Below the pieces are notes generated by a model, which saw only the letters and a list, made by a program, of their open reading frames with translations, did no database searches and was not told the DNA's origin. A program made the position numbers and the translations under genes. A DNA stretch of 64,000 nucleotides from Benincasa hispida (taxonomy: Eukaryota > Streptophyta > Magnoliopsida > Cucurbitales > Cucurbitaceae): assembly GCF_009727055.1 (NCBI RefSeq), contig NC_052355.1, positions 781,056-845,055 of the forward strand. The letters run 5' to 3'. Positions 13,100-24,898 of the stretch are shown piece after piece. Numbering within the stretch: position 1 is the stretch's first letter; each line of letters begins with the position of its first letter.

Positions 13100-13655
13100 T
13101 AGAGGTATTCAAATAACTCAACAACTCGAACAACCTAGACTACCCAACCTAAAATTTAAGGGTTGGATTGGGTTGGGTTACTTTTGTTCTTGGGTTGAGT
13201 TGGGTTCAACTTTTTCTATTTTTGTTTGATTGGATTGAGTCGTAGGTTGGCTAAAAAAATTAAGATTTTATATATATTAATAATATATATACATCTTTGT
13301 TTAAAGTTTGATTTGTTGGTATTAATTAATTTTTTATTTTTTTAATATTTTTCTTTTAAAATTACTATGATATTTGCCTTTGTTTAAAGTTTGCAATAAA
13401 TATCATTGATATTTGGTGTTTAGCATTTGAGTTTTATGTTATTTTAGTTATTAGTTATATAAATTTCATATTTTTAATTAAAAAAAAAAAAGAAAATAAG
13501 TTATAATCCGACAACCCAATCCAACCCAACTCGAATTTGGGTTGGATTGGGTTGGAGATTTTATTTGGGTCATTTAGGTTGTCAACCCAACCAATCCAAA
13601 TTTTCGGTTTGTCCTAAAAACATCTTCAACCAAACCCAACCCATGTACACCTCTA
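13100..13655. mobile_element. hAT-like miniature transposon (MITE), 556 bp
   Basis: The ends are inverted repeats beginning TAGAGGTATTCAAA and, on the other strand, TAGAGGTGTACATG. The flanking 8-mers GCTTTTAG (13092-13099) and ACTTTTAG (13656-13663) differ at one base. An 8-bp duplication with TAGAGGTG-like ends is typical of hAT superfamily elements. Inside, CCAACCC-rich strings occur in both orientations near each end and can form extensive stems. No transposase is encoded, so movement would depend on an autonomous relative. Confidence 0.75.
13512..13554. repeat. Perfect 16-bp hairpin inside the hAT-like MITE
   Basis: Arm 13512-13527 (CAACCCAATCCAACCC) is exactly complementary to 13539-13554, with an 11-base loop between. 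A third matching string lies at 13160-13180 in the same orientation as the right arm, so alternative foldbacks across the element are possible. Confidence 0.8.
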
Positions 13656-13663
13656 ACTTTTAG

Positions 13664-15059
13664 GACTAAAGAGATAGTATTCAAACAGGAAAATAATCAA
13701 ATAAATTGGACAACTCAAATCATGACATGTGGCGCTATTTGAATATTCTTTTTTAAACTAAAAGAAATTAAAAGAAGATGGATTTTCAAAAATAGAAAAA
13801 CAATGAAAACTATTTACACAAAATAACAAAATTTTAATCTTCGTTGATAGAGGTTGATAGAAATCTATTAGTGTTTATCAGTATACAAATTGAAAGAAGT
13901 CTATCATTGATAAATGCTAATAGACTGATAGACGTTAATAGAAGTCTTATCAGTATTTTTTTTTTTATAATGTCGATAAATAGTATGACATATTTTCTAT
14001 CTGCAAAAATTTTTCTTAAAAGAAATTGTTTTTCAAAATTTTTTTAAGAAAAAAGAAAAGAACTGTGACAACTGTCACTTTTCTAATTATAATTTATATA
14101 ATTATTATTATTACTATTTATACTTTCCTATTTTATCTTTTAATATCCACCTTTCATCGTCTTATTTTATATTTTAATATCCACCTTTCATCGTCTTTCT
14201 TATCTAAATTTAATGGTTATTTTCAAATCCTTCAATTTTATTATTTAGCCAAATTTCATCTTTTTCCTCCCAGCGAACTTTGTCATATTTTTTGCTCCAA
14301 AAAATTCCTCACAAATCTCAAACCTCTTACAATCTCTTGATCTTAACTATTTTATTTTGTAAGATAAAATTTTGAGTGGTTTCTACTCATCAAATTTGTG
14401 TAATCTACTATTGCAAGAGTTTTCTTTTTGTGGGAATCCAATTTCAATCTTTCATTATTTGGATTTTGTATTAAGGTGTGGATGACTTTGGGATTAAATG
14501 TAATGGTTTAATCCTAAACCCGAAAAGGATTTTTATAGTAGCTTGATCATAAACCCAATAAAAAGATAGTAGTGGTTTGATCTTGAATTCATTGGAAAAG
14601 ATGAAAATAGGTTGGGTCATGAACCTACAAAAGGATCAGTTGGGGGATGACTTTGTAAAAGAAGGGGTCAATTGATTTGGTTCTCAACGATAAAAGAATT
14701 ATTCCAATAAATACACAAGAAGAATTATTGAAGAGTGGAGTAGGGATTTTTGAACTGCTTTCTCTCTCTTTTAATTTTTGCTCTTAATTCTTTTTTATTT
14801 CTTTTGTTTTTTATTTTTGTAGCACAATAGGGATAAGGGGATTCAACACATACCTCATGTGGTCAATAATGCTGTCGTATGCCAATTGAGCTCGCTTTGG
14901 CCGCTCTTAATTAGTTTTACGAGTATATTGCATACTTAGTAATTTGCCTTGATTCTTTCTCGTGTTACATCTTTGTTTATTTTGTAATTTATATTGAATT
15001 AGTTTAGTTTTAAATTTATTTTAAAAAAGTTTTTTTTTATCAAGTAATTGTTATGGATT
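13664..15059. other. Non-coding DNA with local repeats
   Basis: No gene recognised. 13843-13960 is a run of GATAGA/TCTATCA-type motifs on both strands, similar to 59970-60062 inside the Harbinger-like element. 14131-14198 is a 34-bp tandem duplication. 14460-14660 contains four loosely similar phrases of the type GGTTTGATCxTxAAxCC. Open frames at 13844-14340 are low-complexity and not credible genes. Confidence 0.5.
14131..14198 (+). repeat. 34-bp tandem duplication
   Basis: The unit occupies 14131-14164 and repeats at 14165-14198 with two mismatches. The shared core is TTTTAATATCCACC followed by TTTCATCGTCTT. Confidence 0.85.
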
Positions 15060-15573
15060 TGTTGGATTGTATGTGTTGGCATTGATGCCCTAAAGTCTCA
15101 TGTTCTGTAGTTTGTAAACAGTTTGTACAAACACTTGTGATGCATAATATATGATATTTTACTTTACTTCTTGATTTTGCTCATCTGAATGTTTTATTTG
15201 CTTTACCACAAACCAATAAACTAAAATCCCTGATTATCTTTATGTAACTTAAGCATGTATGTGGTGACATACAAGTAGATCATGTCTTAAGAGATAACCA
15301 AAATGGTCTGTAGTACATGGATATAGGAGGGAAACCTTATCTTGGTAACGCTACGGATGCAATTCGCTTTGTGGAATAGTTACAAGTGTTGTGACTTGTC
15401 ATAGATGGTCTGATCCTGATCATTTATATAGGGGACATGCCGCTGACTCAAACCTACCACTTTGGGGATTCATCTAATTTGGAAGCTAGGAACTCAGCTA
15501 CACAAAATGGAATTTACTCCTTCCCCGGAGTGAGGGTAAGTAGATAGATAACTCCCTTAAGGGCTGATTCCAG

Positions 15574-17537
15574 TGTTGGATTTTATGTCCTAAAACTCGT
15601 AGTTTGTAAATTAATAAACATATTCTGTTTTGTTTTTCGATAAAGTTGTTTTTGAAATTGTATTCTTGAATCCAATAAACTAAGGTCCTGAGACTATTTA
15701 ATATAGTTTGAACTTTATGTAGTGACATAAATGTGGATCAAGTTCAAATATATAGCCAAAATGGTCTATAGTATATGAATAAGATTGGGCGCCTTATTCT
15801 GGGGACACTATGAATGAGGCCCACATCGTAGTTAGTACAAACGATGTGATCCTGAATCGTTTATATAGAGATACGTGAGTAGGGGCATCATATGCAATGA
15901 GTTTGCATAAGACTGAACCATGAAATAGTCACTTTTTACATTCTAAATGTCGTTTTATGTATAAAACTGACTATTTCATTAATTGATGGCCTAGGTAACT
16001 TAATCTTAATCCTAAGCTAACTATGAACTCATGTTCACTCGGAATTATCCTTAGATCTGTATAGGTGAGGGCAGCTCATCATCACTGGCCGAATAAGCCT
16101 CCCATTTTAGGGGTAAGATCGGGTGGATAGCTGGGAACATAGGGTGCAAGACGGAATTCACTCCTACCCGTTATAGGGATAGTAGATAGGTTGTTCCCTT
16201 TAGTACTGAATCCAGGTCTTGAACAAAGGGCCCCACCCTCTCCTTGGCCCAAGAGGGATTCGGTTTATAGGTTGGACCTTAAACTAATTGTTCATTAGAG
16301 GATCAGTGGAACTTAAGGAATAAGATGTAGTCTCGGGGGTAAAACGGTTTTTATGACCCAGCCAAGATTACGAACAACCTATGAAGGATTAGCTTACTAA
16401 TCATGGTTATATCAAATGGACACAAATATATCTATAGTGAGGGGAGTGCAACTACGGGACTATAGTGGAATGACTCATTAGTTAACGAATGTTGATTAGC
16501 TCCGTCTAAAGAGTTTAGCTAGCTAATCTCGGATCGTTGGAGCCCATGATCTATAGGTCCATTAGGTTCCCCTACTAGCTCATATGGAATAAACTTAAAA
16601 CAGTATGATAGAATAATTCAAATTGTTCGAATTAGGTGAAGAGAAAGAAACCGACAAGTATATGTGATATAGTGGTCGGGTTTTCAGTTTAGAGATACAA
16701 CTTTAATATTTAAATGTGATTCAAATATAAAGAATATGAATACGTTCATATTCGGAAGCTTGGAAAAAATGGAAATGGTCAAAGATGTAAAAAGTCAAAG
16801 AGTTGACTTTTGACTTTGAAAAGTCAAACTTTGACCGACCTTATATTCAAATGTGATTTGAATTTTGAGAAAATGAATGCGGATTCATGCTCGGGAGGTA
16901 AAAATTAGTCAACACAGAAAAAATCATAAAAAGTCAAAATGTTGACTTTTTGGTCAAAGTTTGACTTTGACCAAATGACTATTTTGCCCTTTGACTAAAG
17001 TTAGCGGGAAAATCCAAACTTTTGTTGGATAATTCCACTAACAAAATAGTGGGCTAGATGTTGGCTTATAGTGGAGACATTAAGCCCGCTTAGATAGTGG
17101 ATTCTAGGTGTTGGGTTTTTATGGATTTGTTTCATGCAAATGTTGCATGGTTTTTTCTATAAAATGGGCTTTCAATTATGGATGAAAAACTTTTGGCCAT
17201 TTTTCCAAAATTGTTTTCCTAAATTGGGCTGAAAAAAAAAAGAGAGAAACCCAAACCAAAAGAAATTTCATTTCTTTTCCATCTCTTTATCTCTCTCGGT
17301 TTTCTTCATCCATCGGGTTCCACAATCCGATTCTGAGTCCAGAGGATAGTAGGTCAACTCTAGTGGTGGTCTGAAAGAGTTCGAGTCGAGATTTAGCGAG
17401 GAAAGGCAGTTTTCGGGAGCTCAAAGGTAAGTTAATTTACTGTTTTTCCTACTTTTTGCATGTTATTTTCCTTTACATTAAAAGCAATTAAAGTGTAATT
17501 AGGTCCTTTTCCACTGCATATATCTCGTGTTCCATCA
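15574..17537 (+). mobile_element. Solo Copia LTR (family B) nested in the family A LTR
   Basis: This 1964-bp LTR starts TGTTGGATTTTATGTCC and ends GTTCCATCA. It is flanked by a perfect TCCAG duplication at 15569-15573 and 17538-17542. The interrupted host sequence (GGCTGATTCCAG then AGCTTGAACGATG) is found uninterrupted at 8941-8970, which proves the ends. Within it, 16795-16990 carries three spaced copies of an AAAGTCAAA / TTGACTTT palindromic theme. No coding sequence. Confidence 0.92.
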
Positions 17538-18299
17538 TCCAGAGCTTGAACGATGTGGTGCCATACACCTTCTCTTGGCCAAAAGGCGTTCACACATAGT
17601 TGGACTATGTTGTATTGTTCATTAAAAGGATCAGTGGTACTTAAGAGTGAGATGTAACTACAGGGGCAAAACGGTAAATTAGTCTAGCTGTACTTACGAG
17701 CATCTGTGAAGGGTTATCGTACTCATAATTGATTATATCCGATGGACACAAAAATATATCTGTGGTAAGAAGAGTTCAGCTACTGGTCTTTAGTGGAATG
17801 TCTGGCAGTTAACGGATGGTGGATCTCGTGGCTAAAGAGTTTAGTCAGCTATTCACGTACTGTTGGAGCTTAGAGCCATAGGTCCATAAGGTTCCCTTGG
17901 TAGCTTGGATAAAAGTTTAAAATCAGTTTTTGGGTATTTGAAATGTTCAAATTGACAAGAGGGAGTTCGATTATATATGATATAATTGAACTGGTTAATT
18001 ATATATGATATGATTAACTAAATGTATGAGATACATTATTTTGGAGGACATTGGATATAAATATGATTTATATCAAGTAGAGGAGAAAACACTATAGTTG
18101 ATATGAGATATTAAATTATAGGTTAAGAATATAATATGAATATATTCATTATTTAGTTAATTAGGCGGTTATGAGATAATTGGCCAAGTTTTTCTCCGAA
18201 TTCGTGTAAAAGTGGGAAGTTCGATTCAGTTCTTGTAACTGAAGAATAAAATGAAAATAGTTTTTATTTTTTAAAGTGATCCGAAAAATCGCTCACGGT

Positions 18300-18520
18300 G
18301 TGAAAGTATACAATCGCTTAACGTTGAGACCCTATACGATAGTGCCCGTCTTCCTAAACGATCACACACTCGCGTACTAAACGATCGCCCGCGATTTCTA
18401 AACGATCGCTTACGTTTACTACACGATCGCTTAGCACGCCGAGCAGAACTAAACGATCGCTTAGCTATACCTACACGATCATGTACCCCGACCTAAACGA
18501 CAAGCACTCGACTATACGAT
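18300..18520 (+). repeat. CGATCG-centred degenerate array (best-preserved copy)
   Basis: About eight units of the type (C)TAAACGATCGC or TACACGATCGC occur here with spacers of 12-25 bases. It is the clearest copy of an array present at the same place in all family A LTRs. Confidence 0.75.
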
Positions 18521-20214
18521 AGTCATCCCTTTCTCCCACTTTCTTGTTCGTTTTACATGATCGCTTGTCCTCCTCCCCTCTACCAATTCCATCAAAGTCC
18601 ACCCTTTGGATTCTCACTCCGAGAATAATGAGGGCTTCAAGTGGTGGTGTGCACTACTGATCGTGTAGACGACCGTGGTGCTGCTAGGTGTCTTCTTGCT
18701 AGACAAGTAAGAATGTGAGGAGTTCATTCACGTTGGACCGAGTTCGATTGAAGATTGTCTTCAACTTGTAAGTCTCTCGGTCTTTTGTATATTTTTTAAA
18801 ATCATGCCAGTAATTAGTATTTACAATGCATATTTCTTTGTTAGAATGTATGTGTGGTAATTTTGTCACAATGAAATCGGAAAGATCCGCTTCCACTTAT
18901 AGGCACTCTTGGTTAAGAGTTCCTTCAGTATATCCTAAAACTCGCAGTTTGTAATGTTAAACATTTTCTATTATCAATAAAGATGATATTGACGTTTATT
19001 CAATAAAACTGTTGTTGAATATGTAAATTGCACTTGTACAAACTAAATCCAATAAACTAAAGATCCATGGCTATTATATAAATATTTGAACTATATGTAA
19101 TGACATAAAGATGGATCAAGTTCAAGTAAATAACCAAAACGGTCTATAGTATATGAATAAGGTTGGGAGCCTTATTCTGGTAACACTATTGGATGCGGCC
19201 CACTCTGTAGTTGTTACGATTAGTTGTAAAGTGCCACAAACAAAGTGATCCTGATTCATTCATGTAGTGACATGAGGAGCGGGAGCGTCCTATGCAATGA
19301 ATTTGCATAAAATTGGACCAAGAAATAAGTCACTCTTATTTTACAACATTATTTACTATTTAAGACTAACTGTTTCAAATCGATAACCTAGGTAACTCAA
19401 CCTTAATTTTGAGCTAACTATGAACTCCTGTTTATTTTGGATTATCCTTAGATTTGCATAGGTGAGGGTTGGCTCCATAGTGTCAGCTCAATAAGCCTCC
19501 CATTTCAGGGGTAAGACCGAGTAGATAGTTAGGGACATAGGGTGCAAGACGGAATTCACACCTACCTGATTTAGGGAGAGTAGAGAGGTCTTCTCTTAAG
19601 TACTGAATCCAGGTCTTGAGCAAAGGGCCGACCCTTTCATTGGCCTGAGAGGGACTCGGTTTAGTGATTGGATCACAAACTAATTGTTCATTAGAGGATC
19701 AGTAGGACTTAAGCAACAAGATGTAATTTCAGGAGTAAAACAACATTTGACCCAGTTATGATTACGAACAACCTGTGAAGGGTCTCTTCATGTGAGTGCC
19801 ATTTGAAGTGGCAATGGCTGATACTCATAGTATTTGCATGTATTAGTTACATAAAAGCTTCCAATTTCTGAGATTGAGGGAGGAAAATGCTAGAAAAATT
19901 GGTTTTTCAGTAGAAGTCTCTATCTCTCTCAAACCCTCTTGCTTCCCTCTCCTAATTCCCATCAATTCTGAGTTCCACCACTCAAATCCAAGTTGGAGAA
20001 TAATAGACAAGACGCTGTTGATGGTCTACTATTGAATTGGAGGTCAATTTACTGGAGAGCAACTTGGATTTGAGAGAATTCATAAAAGGTATAAGTTTTG
20101 AAACCTTTCTCTTTGAAATTCTTTTCATGCATGTTTTTAGAATTCAAATTAAATATAATTAGGGTGCTTATTGATTCTTAATGCTTCCATTGCATGTTTG
20201 TATGTTCCATCAAT

Positions 20215-20226
20215 TGGTATTAGAGC
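20215..20226 (+). other. Primer binding site of the large Copia element
   Basis: TGGTATTAGAGC is one transition away from the Met-tRNA primer complement and lies two bases after the LTR end. It fixes the orientation of the element as +. Confidence 0.8.
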
Positions 20227-23200
20227 ATGATTAAGCATTCAATTAACATTAATTTGAGTTTGATGGGTGAATTTCTATGAATGCATATTTGGTTGACTGA
20301 TATTGTTGAAATTCAATATTGGCATAAGATTTCTCTTTGATTATGAAGTTTAATTTGTAATTGGCTCTTGATTGATTAACTCATATATGTGCTCTAGAGT
20401 CTGTAATTTTATTGGAGTCAATAGAGTTCAAATTAGGTTGTAATCGATGTTCGAAGCGAGCATGGTTAGCTGTAGAAACTGGAAGTTCAGCTACTGCCCT
20501 TGCAGCGTCGCAACATTGTTCATAGAGTGTCACAACACTGTTCATCAGGGAGCTCGGGGTGTTAAAACGATGGGATGTAGCATGACGTTGTTCATCCCAG
20601 CCTAAAAAGATGCATGTTCGTGAGCTGATTCGTGCGGGTGAAGTCGGTTCGACCGGTTTTGTTGGTTTTTTGTCCAGTTCAGCCCCCTTTGGCCCGATTC
20701 AGCCTTATTTGGAGCCTTGGAGAGCCGGTTCGAGTCGGGTCAGACAGTCCAAAATCGTTTTGAAGTTGTTATTGAGTTATTTATGTAATATCTAGTCATT
20801 TTGCTTGCTTAGGATGTCAAAGTTGAACTATATTAGTGTTGTTTAAATATTTATGCATGTGATGTATGTTATATTTAAATTGAAACATGTAATGCATAAT
20901 GTATGCCATATAAATTTAAAATCCCACCGTAGGAAGCATGTTGCATGCATTGAAAATATACCATAAAGTATTATAATATATAATATGCATGTTTAAGGTT
21001 TCTATAGTTTAATATAAGTGTTATATTAAAGTATGAATGTCTTTGATGTATGTTATGGATGTAAAACATGTCTATTATTTTATAAGTTGTTATAAAATTG
21101 GATTAGACATTAAAATCCATAACAAAGATAAGTTGCATGCTCATGTAGGTTAAAAACATGTTTTAATAGTTAAAATAATCGTTATCTTATAAAACTACAA
21201 TTACAAACTCAACCGATATATAATCCTATCTAAGGCTGGGGGGTACTTAAGTTGACGGTCTACGGAACACTTCCTACCTGGGGATTATTGCCAAATAATT
21301 GATCGTTGTTAACCAATTTTATAAGCATGTGTAATCAGTTTGAGGTGTTAAATTGGTTTATCACCTAGACATCGTATTTTAAATTCCAATTATAAACGTT
21401 ATACTTGGATAAACCACATAGACTTAGGTTATTTGTTTAGCCAGAATAAACCTAAGTAAAAGTATACCTAAACAAATATAACACTTCAGTGGGAGAAAAT
21501 TAACATATATGATATGTTAGAACACTTCAATGGGAAATTAATAACATATACGAACTGTTGCTCTTAGCTCTCACATCCCTAAGAGTTCACAAAGTGAGAT
21601 TCATGTTTAGCTTCGTGTCACCCTAGGAGTGACCTCCATTCGAAAGTGTTTGCATGGGTCAACAGTGAGCATGTCATCTTAGGCCTTTTACTAAGAATTA
21701 TGAAGGTTGTTAGGCAGAATATACGTCAATCATGCTAGGAATTCATGAGAAAAAAAGTTTGTGTCGATCAGCATATCGAATCTCAGCTAACCCATTACTT
21801 TGCGTTAATTATGCGTTCAATGTTCTATTTTTGTAGTCAATGCAAGAAATGAATGCAAACACGGAAACTGGACCATCGCATAGACGACCGCATGCAGAGA
21901 AACACTCCATCGCAAGGCAAACGCATCGATCAATGCATGGATGTTGCGGTAATTAGCCGTATGCGTCCATCGCATGGGAATTGCGCTCGTCAAGCAATTG
22001 TGGTCATCATGTAGAGTTGCAGTGTTAAGTGAATGTGGCCATTGAATGACTGTGGCTACGCGACAACGCATTCTAATGGGATCAACGCAAAGTTGGTGGA
22101 ATGAACACATCAACACATCTACCTCGAGAAAATCCAAAGCTGATGCTGACATTTCACCTACCACGCCGTTGGTGGCAGAGGTTCAAAAAGGACTAAATGG
22201 CCAAACGTCAGACTCAGAGCAGTCCAATTAATGCTGTCGGCGATTCAAACTCTATAAATAGATGCCAGCAGAAATTCAGATCATTCGGGGAAGATCCTTG
22301 GATCCGTAGATTGTCCCTCAACCGAGGATTTTCCCTGCGATCCAGACAAACTGTTGAGAAGATGGCTGAGAGTTCTTCACCTCTTTCATCCATTTCGAGT
22401 GACGATCGAAGCCTTCGACCAGAGCTAGTCGAGAGAGTCCAACTCTCCACCCATGCATGGCACCACCGGCAGCCTTGACGCACATCCGTTGGAAGCAAAT
22501 CTTTGCTTCTAGCCGATCATTTCTTTTTCCTTTCTTTTCCTATATTGTATTGTATGACATTTTGAATTAAGAAATTAATACAATGTGTTTTTCAATGCAT
22601 TTCTCTTTTCCTTCAACTTTATCTCCATCTTCTTAGCATAGCATCTTTACTTTCTTTGCAACACTTAGTGAGATTTCTTGGGATTGCATACTTAGTCATG
22701 TGGATTAGGGATATGAAGCATGTAGCAACCCACCAAAAGGTGTGCGTTGTGCGAGTATGTGAGTAATCTTATTTGCTTAGTGTGAAGCTGCTACAACGCC
22801 TATCTATATGCTAATGCATTGCTTGTCTATGAGTGAAGTCAGCAACAATCAATTGCCCGATAGGGTAAGTGGTTGGACGCATTAACCAATGTAGGCGTTG
22901 TTCACTAGGGATAGTAACAATCTTGCGTCAACCAAGCTCATGCATTTGTCTTGTCTTATATTGTCCCCACCCTTTAGAGCTACTCGAGAGAGAGTCTAAA
23001 GAAAGAACCTAATGACTCGAGAGAGCTAGGTTAGAATCTAGACTTAAGAGAGCGAGATTAAATCGGCATAAGCGAGAGATAGGGACTTAGAGATAAGCTC
23101 TGTTTGTCAACACTACATCGCATGCACCCTAGGAATAGGAATGGTGATATGTGGTCGCCTTGTTTGTATATCATCACATAAACAAGAATTAGAGGCTTAT

Positions 23201-24509
23201 GTGTAGGCCCTATAGACACCTCTGCTCATACATCGCATGAGTTCTAGTATTAGAAGTTGTAGCATTCGCACCGAGAGGTGGTTTACTATTGTATGAGTGT
23301 TACATGATCGCATTAGTTTGCGCTGACTAAGGTTCCCTTGCGGTCACTCTTAAGGGTTGCAATGTAAACATCTCTGCATTTTATCCATTTTCCCATTCAT
23401 TTATTTCATGTCAAGGTTTGTCGCATCTCTACCTTTAATGCATATTCTCATTGCATTGTCTATTAGATAGGAGTAGAGTAGGATTAATGTAGCAATATCC
23501 CCTCCACTCTTTTATTTATACCGCCGCATGCACAATCACTGCAAACATATAGTTACAAGTCCCTATGTTCGACCTCGGATTACCCGAGAAACTTGTGTTC
23601 ATGTTATACTTGGCATGAACGTAAGAAAACTTGTGGCAGGATGCATGGTCATCGCATACATTCGTTAACGCAATTTTCATTCCAATGCATGACCATCGAC
23701 GCATGGCTATCAACGCATATTTTAGGAACATGCATCACATAATGCGTCCAAGAGAAGTTGGTTGTTGAGTAAAATTGACTTCCAATTTTCGCCCACCAAA
23801 TAGCAAGGTGAATAAGATTAAATATATACGAGATATTGACCTTAGCTCTCACATCCCTAAGAGTTTACACCGTGAGATTCATGCTTGGCTTCGTGCCACC
23901 CTAGGAGTGACCTCCATTCGGAAAGTGTTTGCATGAGTCAATAGCAAGATGAATGGGGGAAGTAGTTCATAGTAAGTGGGTGAAGGATATGTGTCAATGT
24001 GTCTTGCGGTCTCTTCCATTAGTTTGGATCGTGAGATTCCTATGTTGTGCCTGTTGTCGTTTTTAGGTGGCATTAGCCAGTCGCTAACCACGGTTATCCC
24101 CTTGTAGGGATGTAACATAGGATTTGGAACAAATCCAACTCCAGAAATGGATAGGATTTCTTAGGTCCATTCCCAATTTGACTCTCCAATTCAATAGCAT
24201 CGTTGGAACCGACCTCTGAAGTCTAAAAGTGGTGGGTTACACTTATAAAATTACTAAGTGTCAGTAAGTTCATGACGGAAAATGGTAACTAAATAACTAT
24301 AGGAATCAGATTTATTCTGGAGATAGTATTTAGCCAAGAATATCTTGCTTTAGTGAAGGAGTATTTAACTGCCCCTCGACAGCACTTATTCTAACTCACT
24401 ATAGTATTGTTGCAAATAAATAATGAAATTTGGGTACATTATTACTTTTGCTAAAATTGAATTGGGTTTAAAAGCATTTTACTAATTAGAATTTGTTTAA
24501 AATTTTAGC
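20227..24509 (+). mobile_element. Untranslated leader of the large Copia element (interrupted)
   Basis: Non-coding leader between primer site and gag. It has phrases shared with two other copies: 24899-25821 (minus) and 62514-64000. Shared features are GCGTCGCAACATTGTTC-type strings, a long AT-rich segment with GTGATGTATGTTATATTTAAAT, and a block reading CTAAGGCTGGGGGGTACTTAAG. A diverged segment beginning TTAGCTCTCACATCCC occurs twice (21565-21660 and 23840-23945). A Gypsy-type LTR is inserted at 21666-23798. No protein is encoded; short open frames here are spurious. Confidence 0.75.
21666..23798 (+). mobile_element. Solo Gypsy-type LTR (family E) inserted in the Copia leader
   Basis: This 2133-bp segment starts TGAGCATGTCATC and ends CGCCCACCA. 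It is flanked by AACAG (21661-21665) and AATAG (23799-23803), one mismatch. The second copy of the leader repeat at 23935 reads GTCAATAGCAAG, which is what the first copy becomes when the insert is removed. An inverted relative lies at 31743-33746. Both contain a phrase like GTTCGACCTCGGATTACCCG shared with the Athila-like LTRs, so I class it as a related Gypsy LTR. Overlapping open frames at 22046-22498 on both strands do not resemble proteins. Confidence 0.78.
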
Positions 24510-24898
24510 ATGTCAAATTCTTCAAAATTACATGCTTCCAGTTCAGTATAGGAATCAAATATACTAGTAGACGATGATTTGAAATTTTCTTTAACAGAGG
24601 AATGTCCTCAATCTCCCCACTCATCTTCAAATAAAAAAGTTTTGAATTTTATAGATGAGGATACGAAAGTAGGACGACAAAGTAAATATGATTCACTTAT
24701 CATTCAAACGTGCTTAGTAAAAAATGATAAAAAGACCTGGATAATATATTCAGATGTCGCTAATCATATTTGTGCTTCACTTAGAAAACTAGTTCCTGGA
24801 GACAACTTACAGAAGGTGAAACAACTTTTAAGGTAGGGACTAGGGAGGTTGTTTCTATTAACCTAAGTGAGCATGTTGTTTATCTTTGTTATAAATTT
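24510..24898 (+). pseudogene. Copia gag/protease remnant of the large nested element
   Basis: The frame opens with MSNSSKLHASSSV and meets a stop after 13 codons. It reads on in frame with FSLTEECPQSPHSS and then the protease region WIIYSDVANHIC. In active Copia proteases this site is W-I-x-D-S-G-A-T-N-H; here Tyr-Ser-Asp stands where Asp-Ser-Gly is needed, so the protease is dead. After one frameshift the strand of FKVGTREVVSIN continues to about 24898, where a minus-strand Copia leader begins. Most of gag is missing. The protein sequence resumes at 38697 (GYILLENVYYIP), which is the expected next block. Confidence 0.75.

Larger units (their letters stand above)
15074..18927 (+). mobile_element. 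Solo Copia LTR (family A) nested in the family C LTR
   Basis: It starts TGTTGGCATTGATGCCC and ends AAGAGTTCCTTCA. The flanks are GTATG (15069-15073) and GTATA (18928-18932), a 5-bp duplication with one mismatch. About 1.9 kb remains after removing the inner LTR 15574-17537. It includes the CGATCG-type array at 18300-18520. No internal domain, so it is a solo LTR. Confidence 0.88.
15060..20212 (+). mobile_element. 5' LTR of the large nested Copia element (family C), split by insertion
   Basis: The LTR begins TGTTGGATTGTATG at 15060, is interrupted from 15074 to 18927, resumes at 18928-18933 with TCCTAAAACTCGCAG and ends TATGTTCCATCA at 20212. A Met-tRNA primer site follows. Joining the two parts reproduces the start of the LTR at 41765 (TGTTGGGTTGTATGTTCTAAAACTCGC). 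Without insertions it is about 1.3 kb. It is the 5' LTR of the element whose gag/protease lies at 24510 and whose pol resumes at 38697. Confidence 0.85.

Noticed and set aside
13511..13560. Telomere-like CCCAA/TTGGG strings
   Set aside because: The unit is not the plant telomere repeat CCCTAAA, and the strings belong to the MITE's inverted repeats.
13844..14340. Two adjacent open frames rich in Ile/Phe/Leu
   Set aside because: They reflect AT-rich low-complexity DNA with a tandem duplication and have no protein family resemblance.
18300..18520. CRISPR-like regular repeats
   Set aside because: Units are short, degenerate and irregularly spaced, within an LTR of a plant genome. No cas genes.
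22046..22498. Overlapping open frames on both strands with reasonable composition
   Set aside because: They lie inside the family E LTR, are not conserved in frame in the inverted copy at 33060-33370, and match no family I know.
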